From positions 2,604,001 to 2,668,000 of the forward strand of contig JAUEDM010000004.1 of the NCBI GenBank assembly GCA_033439685.1: a DNA stretch of 64,000 nt. The letters run 5' to 3'. Within the stretch, counting starts at the first letter, position 1. Each line of letters opens with the position of its first letter. This document shows, one piece after another, positions 56,559 to 64,000 of the stretch. The stretch is from Apodospora peruviana. Its lineage: Eukaryota; Ascomycota; Sordariomycetes; Sordariales; Lasiosphaeriaceae. The position numbers and the translations under genes were made by a program. The notes beneath the pieces are model-generated. The model was not told the origin of the DNA and made no database searches. It was given only the letters and a program-made list of their open reading frames with translations.

Positions 56559-58441
56559 CTACCTCGACTTATTGCCAACCTTTCCAATGATTCCCGACCC
56601 TCGGAACGCAACGAGCACCACAGTCAAGGACGCAACCCCCAGCCCAAAATGCCACCACGAGGCCGCCCGTATGCCGAGCAGCGAGGCCTGATCCCACTCC
56701 AGCACGGGACCGGCATCTTGAACCGCAACACCCCGTTCCCTCGCCATCACGCCCGTCTGGATAGCCGTTGCCACCGCCAGACCGATCGCCCTGCCCACCT
56801 GGCCCATCGCATTCACCAGCGCACCACCCACCCCCTGGTCCTCCTGCGGGAGCGAGTGGCTCGTGAACAATATCAAACACGGCCACGCAGTGTCGGCACC
56901 AAACACGGATATGACCATGGCCGGGAAGCCAAACGCCCAATAGCTCGTGTCGGGCGGGATTGGGACCGCAAACAGCAAACTCGTGATGGACACGCACAGA
57001 TTGCCGACCGCGAGCATGATCCATGTCGGGATGCGCGACAGAAGCTGCGACACGACGAGCGCCGTGATCACCCCGGACACGCCGGTCGGGATGAACCGCA
57101 GCGTGGTCTGCAGCGCCGAGAGCCCCTGGTAGTCTTGATACAAGTAGGTCGCGTAGACCAGCCAGCCGCTGAAGCTGCTGAAGAACAGCGCCATGATGAG
57201 CATGGCAGCGCTGAAACGCCGGCTGTGGAACACAGACACCTTCATGATGGGCGTTCGCTTGCCCGTGTTCTCGAGGTGGCGCTGCCAGAGGACAAACAAG
57301 ACGACCAGCGCGACCGAGACAACTATCAGCACGGGCACCCAGGGCGTGCTCCAGCCGACAACGTTACCTGAGGTCAGGGCGAAGAGGAGGGCGAACAGGC
57401 CGACGGTGATGAGGACGGCGCCGATCCAGTCGATGGACGCCTTGACGGTGACGCCTTCTTCCTGGAGCGTATGTTTTGGCGGAGGGATGATGGCGATGGC
57501 TGCGACCGTAATGGCGGCCGCCATGAGCGCTATCACGCCAAAGACCCATTTCCAGGTTGTGTACTGCGCGATGAAGCCGGCGATCAGGTTGCCAAAGACC
57601 GCGCCCAGGGGAGCACCGGCAGCTATGAATAGTTTTACGGTTAGTCATTTGTAGACAGACAATACGAGGTAGGAAAATAAATACCATAACAACTAAACGC
57701 ATAATTCTTGGCCTTGCCGGGCGGAAACGTTGTCCCCAGGATTCCTATTGCCGTGGGAACATTTGCTGCCGCTCCCTATTATGATCATCATCAGTCATGG
57801 ATCAATCAGTTTGAGGTTTCATCATCACAACAAAAGGACGCTCACCAAACCCTGCAGGCCGCGAAACAAGTCGAACGCAATCTCGTTGGGTAGAAACGGA
57901 TTGATGGCCGTGGTGACCACGACCCAGGCGGACCCCCAGATGAAGATCTTGCGCTTGCCGTAGATGTCGGCGACCCGGCCCCAGAGCAGAAGGAAACATC
58001 CAAAGGCCAGGTTGTACGCCGACACGATCCACTGCAGCCGGGCCTCGGGGATATCCAGGTCGCGCCCGATGGTGGGCAGGATGATAATGACGGCTTGGCC
58101 CGATAATGTCTGTTTTTCACAACATGTCAGCATACCTAATAATTACAGTGGAGGATTGGCTTTAGTTGGGACAAACTTGCATTCAGAAAACTCGCTCCTG
58201 CTACCGTGGCCACGAGGGCGATGCATCTGCCTTTTGAGAAGGGAAGTGGTTCTGGTTCGTCAGCACTGTTGTTATTGCCGTCGTCTTGTTGAACACCGGC
58301 GTCTTCTTCGACGTTGATGCTTGTGACTGACGACGAACCGTCCGATGTCGGGTTGCCGCCACTCCTGTTTGCTCGCTTCTCGTTTTCTGGTATGGCTTTT
58401 TCGAGCACGCCGCCGCCGCCGCCTTCTGGTGGGACAGACAT
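56559..58441 (-). CDS. MFS transporter, DHA2-type (ATR1/YOR378W-like)
   Basis: A predicted plasma-membrane efflux permease with 14 helices. Exons 58441-58181, 58109-57846, 57775-57685 and 57622-56559 join in phase to 559 residues. Intron 1 has a GC donor (gcaagt on the minus strand at 58180) and a normal CAG acceptor. The N-terminal 65 residues are Gly/Ser/Asn/acidic and disordered. The core has LQWIVSAYNLAFGCFLLLWG, motif A RVADIYGKRKIF, FRGLQGLGAAANVPTAIGIL and GAPLGAVFGNLIAGFI (motif C position). The C-terminal half has LFTSHSLPQEDQGVGGALVN and IGLAVATAIQTGV. This last pattern points to the ATR1/YOR378W subgroup rather than the classical toxin pumps. The substrate is unknown. Confidence 0.9.
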
Positions 58442-59343
58442 AGTAGCCTGCCGAAAAGAAATCAATTGTTAGAGCAACAATCACCAAAAGAGAAAATTTC
58501 GGACGAGAGGGAAAGGTGTTTCTTTTTCTCAACAAATTAATCTCAAAAAAGTCACGATGTCGCGATGAATCCTCCGAGGTTTGGCCCCACAATCGCCACC
58601 ATTCCCTAATTATTTAGTGACGGGATGGTTACGTTCTAGATACGAATAGGGATAGCGCGGAGGTCGGCAAAGGTGCGGAGAGATGTGGTGCTTGCAAGCA
58701 GCAAGCAAAGGCCGGGGTTGGTCCGTCCCATCGGCCCGCCCACAGCGAACGGAAGCGAACGGGCAGATTTTTGGTTCCATTTCTGGGTGTCGTGAGCCGA
58801 AGCGTAGCGGGGAGCGGGAACGGGGGAGACCGCTCATCAACAAAGGGGGTTGGTCACTCGCGGATGGACTTATACAGTTTCATGAAAAAAATAGTTACCC
58901 GTTAAAACGAACTGGATTGATTATATTGGAGAGCAAGGAAGTGAGATAAAGCCCCCTGTTGGGTACCGAACTCCTGCAAGCGATATCAAATATACACCGT
59001 TTTATCCCATCCAACAACTATGCTTTCCTGGAGCGCTGAAGTGCCTGCAGTGCAGTAATAACGAACCCAGCGAGCAAGGGACATGTGTGATTATTCGTCC
59101 CGAATTGCTGTTAGTACTGGTACTGGGCATACGAATTGTATTGGGAGGAGCTTGTCGCATCTTTTCAAGGTTGTCAGCTGGATTCTGTAAATAACCACGT
59201 GGATTTGTCTCACAGGAGGAATATTCTGGTTCTTCGGGGGGTGTATCGTACGCCAGGTCTTCGATATCTACACCTCCTACTTTCCGCCTTGTTAATCACT
59301 TTCCAAACATACTGGACAGGGCAAATAACGACGACCGAAGTTG
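58442..59343. other. intergenic
   Basis: This region holds the promoter of the minus-strand DHA2 gene and the 3' flank of the Clr5 gene. A possible extra 3' exon of the Clr5 gene could extend to about 59294. Nothing else is recognised. Confidence 0.45.
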
Positions 59344-59790
59344 CTAAATGTTCCACTCACCCGCTTCATAGTCTATCAGATCTTCCTCCTTGATCATGCC
59401 CTTCTTCAATGCCCGTTTCTCGAACCGGGCGATGTCCTTCGGGTCCACAGGCCGTCCCCGGAGGGCGAAGCGGGTCTGTTTGGGAGGGTTCTCGCTCTCC
59501 CTCTGTTTCTGGATCTTGATCATGGCCATGTACTCGGACGACTTGGTGTACTTGGTGTCGAGGTTCCACTTTTTGAGCTGGGTCTTGTATTGCTTCTCAC
59601 TGGGAGGAGGAGGCAGAATTTCAGCCGACGGAACCGTCAAGATACTGGTGGAGGAAAAGACTCACGTTGCCTTGAAATGATGCCTCTTTTCCATCTCGGG
59701 CATCACGTCCTTCAGTTTCATGTAGGTGTAGAGATAGGCGATGGTCTCCCGGTAGGGCTCCCAGTCTTCTGGTTTGGTCGGTCTGAACAT
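59344..59790 (-). CDS. Clr5-domain protein
   Basis: The Clr5 domain is a short helical N-terminal module found in many fungal proteins, named after a fission-yeast silencing factor. Exons 59790-59666 and 59599-59344 join through a GT-AG intron to 126 residues. The domain starts almost at the first residue (KPEDWEPYRETIAYLYTYMK, MPEMEKRHHFKAT) and continues after the intron as EKQYKTQLKKWNLDTKY. The rest is basic and helical (FALRGRPVDPKDIARFEKRA). Usually the domain heads a much larger protein; here it is nearly the whole protein. A good donor (GCGG/gtgagt at 59360) just before the stop could add a short last exon ending near 59294, changing only the final residues. A nuclear, chromatin-related role is inference from the family name. 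Confidence 0.8.
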
Positions 59791-62700
59791 GGTGGAGGTT
59801 GCTGAGAGAGATATGTTGAGGCGTGAGAGATGTATCGGCGGTGGTGCCTGTTTGTCGAATTGCTGAACAGAGTGGCTGAGATGGGTTTCTGTGATTGACC
59901 CTGGTCCCGTTTGTTTTATAGATATCGAGAGAAGATGCGATCTTAAAGTCGACAAACTGGAGTCAATAGTTCAAGATCAACAGCATTCCTGGAGATCTTT
60001 AAATGTTTCGAGGCTGGCGAAACAGCCACACAAAGAGATAAAAAGAAGTGGTATGAGTACTGTTCCAGACATCAGCTCCACAAGCAGCCAAAGATAACCT
60101 TCAATAATGTAGCAGAAGCCACCGGACCGACCAGAACGTCGATGCTGGTGTTATTGAGGGCCCCGCCGGTTGAACGAATTTGGTCTGGTATGGTATCTAG
60201 ACGCGGGCCATCATGGGTGACCAACATTGGCCAGCAAATCAGAGTGACGAGTAACGTCCGGCGTATATTCTGTGGCAGGGCGATGTGAAGTGCCAGGACT
60301 GAGACACCACGACTCAAAGGGGATGAGTGGTCATGGTGTTGGTGAGCTTTTGTATTTGTGTGTGCGCGACCTTCTTAGCCGCGGTCCCGGTACATATAGA
60401 ACATATAGAACTTCGATCTCGACAACTGGAAAAGACAGAAGAGGAATCGCACCGTGGAGGATCGAATTTTGAGGAAGCTTGGGATCTTGGGCGCTTCAGA
60501 ATTTGACTGCCTGGCGTGCCAATGGCTATTGCCTGACACAAGTTCCTTGCGTCGGAGTGCTAAAAAGGGGCAGGCGTTAAGCCTACTGGAAACCTCGGAG
60601 ATTCTCCGTAGGGCCGGCGCGAGCTTGCGTCCATATCCGCCACGGATGGGGCCCGCGAGCCCGAGTGACCAATTCGAGCGCCGACTGATATCTTGGTTGT
60701 CGCCATCCCGAAGTGCACCCGTTCCCGGGAACCCGGGGAGTTATGTCTGGCACTTTCTTGGATCTTGGGCCGGAGCCGATCGGTGGGAAAATTGGATCTG
60801 AATGCACCATGTACGCGCGCTTACCGCCTCCGGGATTTTGTGATAATCCGTACAACTGCACTTACAACAGCAGTCTGTACGTTCCGTACTCACCTCAGAT
60901 TCTAATATCTGTGTGGCTTGTGCAGGCAGGCAGCCAATTCAAACCAGAAGGTGGTTGGAGGTCGAAGGTGGAGGCGCTGCATCAGTGCATCCCGTCACCG
61001 CTGCTCTGAATTGGCATGGATGCAGGGGACTTTTTTTCCGGGACCGCTCAGGTGGTGAGGATAAGTCGAAGACACGAGGAGTGTGTGGGGTGCAAATTCC
61101 CCAATCCAATCGGCTTCCAACCGAGCGAAATCGTTCCTTCCAGGCTCTCGTCTTTGTTAGCAGTACCTACTGTAATATTCTGTAATCATTGATCACCAGT
61201 TCGGGAAAGCGCAGCTTCCCCAACTTCCTCAACTCGACGCCGAGCCTCCGATGGAAGGAAGTCACGGTTAACACCAGCTTGTCACATACGTTAGGCACTG
61301 TCGCCTAGGGCACCTTAGATAAGGTGCTTTCACAGCATTTGATGTCAGCCAGTATCGTTCACGAATTGTCTTCATTTTTTGTGTGGCCGTGATCCACAAT
61401 CCATCGTCAACTGCCATCCAGCCGGCCACCACACCAGTGCCCAGTGCCCACGGATGAGAAAAGGCCTTGCCACCAGGTGAGCTCCGTGCTTTTACATCCA
61501 ATCGCCATCCATCTCGATTCCCTCGCTGTACCGTTTAGGTTACCAGGCCATGGTATTAATAGACCGATAGTAGTTCTGGTCGGCGATGCCCTCGCATTTG
61601 AGATTATGACCATGCAATGCCCCTGTTTAGCTACGCTCTAACAGAAGTTTACAAACAATAGCACAACAACAGAGCATCGAGCAACGAGTTACCTTTGGTA
61701 CTGGCACTGCGAATGAAAACGCATCGTATCTAACAGCTGGGAAGAGACTGACGGTTCCTGGACCAATTGAAGTTAGGTAGATGCAATGGATCGACAACAT
61801 AACAATCCTGTGCGTCCAAGCTTTCCCCGTAAATTGCTACGAGTCTCGGAATGATGAATGCATCCTTTGGTCTCTGCAGAAATATTTCGGCCCACGCAGC
61901 ATGCAGAAACGGAGGTACGTGTCTCAAATCCGACAGTTACGCATTATTATTTGAAGATTCCATCTGCTGACGTCCGTCATAATCGAAGGATCCGTGTAAC
62001 GACGCTTTCAAGGCCTGCCAAGCATGAATTATGCCTGACTTGCTTCATGTCCGGGATGTCCTCCGGGGCTGATGACCTGGTCTGCTTTATCGGCAACGGG
62101 AACGCACCGCCATTATCGGCAAGATCGGTGCCACAGAAGGACCGCCGCGAGGCAGATAGAAGAGAGTAAGACATTATCTTGAGTCTCTAACCATGGTCGA
62201 AAATGGAAAGGCATAGAAAGGAGGCTGGTTGCTGCAAGGCCTTTGTGCAAACCGCAGTATCCGGACCAGCCAGCCAGCGACGGAATCTGATGAACACAAG
62301 ATCCAGGTAGTAACAAGGTTGAATCACCCGAGCCGTGAACCGATCACAAAATGCATCATCGGCAGCGGAACAAACAATCCACGCCGGTTTGGCACATATA
62401 TCATGCGTTGATTAGCATACCTTGAGCTACCTGCAAAGCGCGTATGTACGAAGATCATAGGACGAACACTCCACCGTATGGAAACAACAATACCGAATTG
62501 ACGCCCTAAACGGTCGGGTGGATGGCTGCCCAAGGAGGCAGGCGGAAGTGAATACGGCATGAGATGAAATTCACCACCCTCTCAGCTTGAAGGACCGCAC
62601 TTCCGTAGGCGGTTTATAGGTTTCCTCAACACTAACCTTTCACACACAAAACACGTCAAAGGCAACTTGGCGCAGTGGTTATTTCGTCTCACTTCCCGAG

Positions 62701-64000
62701 CTTACTAAACCTTCTACCGGATAGGACCCTGCCCCGGTAGACAGCCCAACGGACAGTGTTGTGAGTTCGAATCCACTCTGGTGCACTCCTTTTTTTCCAT
62801 TTCGGTTTTGCTCTTTCTCAAGATTTACAGTGGCTTGGCATATTGTCCCAATATCATCATTTCCCCCCTTTGGCTCCATGGGCTTTCGTTTACAGATAGA
62901 TGTCCCCCGAGCTATCAATCAGATTGTGCCGCTGAGCTACCTAGGTCCAGGTAGTACCCGGGTCAACATATCTCTCGCTCATTTGCAGCTGGCTGGCTTC
63001 TCTGGCCAAGTAACTCGGTACGCAGCAGGCACCAAGAATCGACCATTGAACTAATAACCATTCCGAGTGCACATCTCGGCATGCAACCGTCAATTAATAC
63101 AGATCGATAAGAAAAAGATATCAAATCAAGAGGATTATAGACATCCGGGACATCGGTCGACTGGTAAGAATACCGGTAGTAGCCCCAAAACATATGTAGA
63201 CACCTTCAAAAATATGTGACAGGATGTCTGACAGCAGCCTCTTTGATGATTATCGCTCCAATCATGACCTCTTGAGTGCCATAGGTTAATCCCTGAATCC
63301 TCTCCGATAGTACGCCAATAGCATCTCCAACCAAAGACCACAGTACTCGAGGGCCACATCCTCAATCTTGCGTATAATGAGGTTAGTAATCCCACCGGTA
63401 TACTGGTGGTGCAGTGAACTTGATCCGAAGATCCTACGACGACAAGTCCAAAGCAGCCTGCTTATAACTTAAAAGCTGACTGTGTTACGTGAGGTAGGCA
63501 GCAAAGGTAAGCTTAATATAACGGTGCTGTTGACTTCTTACAGCTACATGCAGAAAACTGCACCACCATATTTGTGTGTTTGTCTGAGTGGTTTCTGTAT
63601 GTATAGATGGCATGTTACCCAGCACTCCTCACCTACATGGTACCACGGTGCCGGAAGTCAGTGCCCCACCAAAGGCACCATCCAGTACATAAGTGGAAAA
63701 GCTTCAAGATGTGACACCGCCTAAGGAGAGAAGACGTAAAGGAAACAAATCAATTGTGAGTAACTATGAAAAGACGACCTAAAAGCATGGCTAACTCCGT
63801 CCATCCCAAACCCGCCATGCTGCCTGTTTTCCCAGAGCAGCACAGTAATACCCGTCTGCTCGTCGATGAACACTCCCTGAAGGAAAATTCTCACGTGAAC
63901 TATAATAGCTGTGAATTCCACCTCACCACCAACACCCGTGATCAATAGTACAATGCAACTTTTGCTAGATCTCCGCAGCACACCCCTAGGATGATTGAAC
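59791..64000. other. 4.2-kb region without a convincing gene
   Basis: I examined both strands. No frame matches a family I know and no consistent exon chain emerges. A tRNA-like pair of Pol III promoter boxes lies near 62668-62790 (see findings). Another TACCTAGGTA-like site is at 62938-62947. A minus-strand frame at 63981-63721 (86 codons) might be an exon of a gene that continues beyond the window, but it is unrecognised. Confidence 0.4.

Noticed and set aside
56538..57371. Plus-strand open frame (277 codons) opposite the DHA2 transporter
   Set aside because: An Arg/His-rich shadow of a GC-rich coding region.
63721..63981. Minus-strand 86-codon frame at the window edge
   Set aside because: It may be part of a gene outside the window, but nothing in it can be assigned to a family.
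1..64000. CRISPR arrays, bacterial operons, rRNA genes, complete transposons
   Set aside because: No regularly spaced repeats, ribosome-binding sites, rRNA-like sequence or transposase/reverse transcriptase frames were seen.

Overview
The window is nuclear DNA of a filamentous ascomycete (Pezizomycotina, most likely Sordariomycetes). The evidence is the short GT-AG introns of about 40-75 bp with phase-consistent junctions, the gene families present (HET-domain proteins, a Zn2Cys6 regulator, a Clr5-domain protein, DHA1, DHA2 and Dal5-type MFS transporters, a LysM/chitin-binding protein, fungal Listerin), and the absence of bacterial ribosome-binding sites or operons. No species can be named from sequence alone.

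Layout. 1.3-6.4 kb (+): Listerin/Ltn1 E3 ligase of ribosome quality control. 7.3-11.1 kb (-): two decayed genes, a small membrane-protein family copy and a large SNTX/MACPF-like + GTPase gene. 12.8-14.6 kb (+): DHA1 transporter. 16.6-18.8 kb (+): Dal5-like permease with 11 exons. 19.2-22.1 kb (-): decayed HET-ankyrin gene. 22.9-25.8 kb (+): Mpv17/PMP22 protein and mitochondrial dihydroorotate dehydrogenase. 25.9-28.1 kb (-): Zn2Cys6 regulator. 28.8-31.2 kb (-): M13 neprilysin-type peptidase. 32.1-34.0 kb (+): DHA2 transporter. 35.2-44.2 kb: an island of signalling and cell-death-type genes: a beta-rich protein with pore-former-like character, a HET protein, a Helo-like/DH/PH/Ras-like fusion, and a second HET protein. 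44.5-47.4 kb: two decayed genes (cysteine-rich membrane protein; rhodopsin-like 7TM protein). 47.9-50.2 kb (-): secreted type-B carboxylesterase. 52.3 kb (+): small protein with three tandem Cys/His repeats. 54.2-55.8 kb (+): LysM-CBM18-LysM secreted protein. 56.6-58.4 kb (-): DHA2 transporter. 59.3-59.8 kb (-): Clr5-only protein. 59.8-64 kb: no convincing gene.

The housekeeping genes (Listerin, DHODH, Mpv17) are cleanly readable, while the accessory genes between them include at least five pseudogenes broken mainly by one-base frameshifts. The most unusual intact gene is at 40450-42524. It encodes a 608-residue protein that joins an NLR-type N-terminal helical segment, a RhoGEF (DH-PH) module and a Ras-like domain. 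Every guanine-nucleotide motif of the Ras-like domain is altered and no CaaX box is present. It lies between two HET-domain genes, which suggests an allorecognition or cell-death signalling locus (inference).
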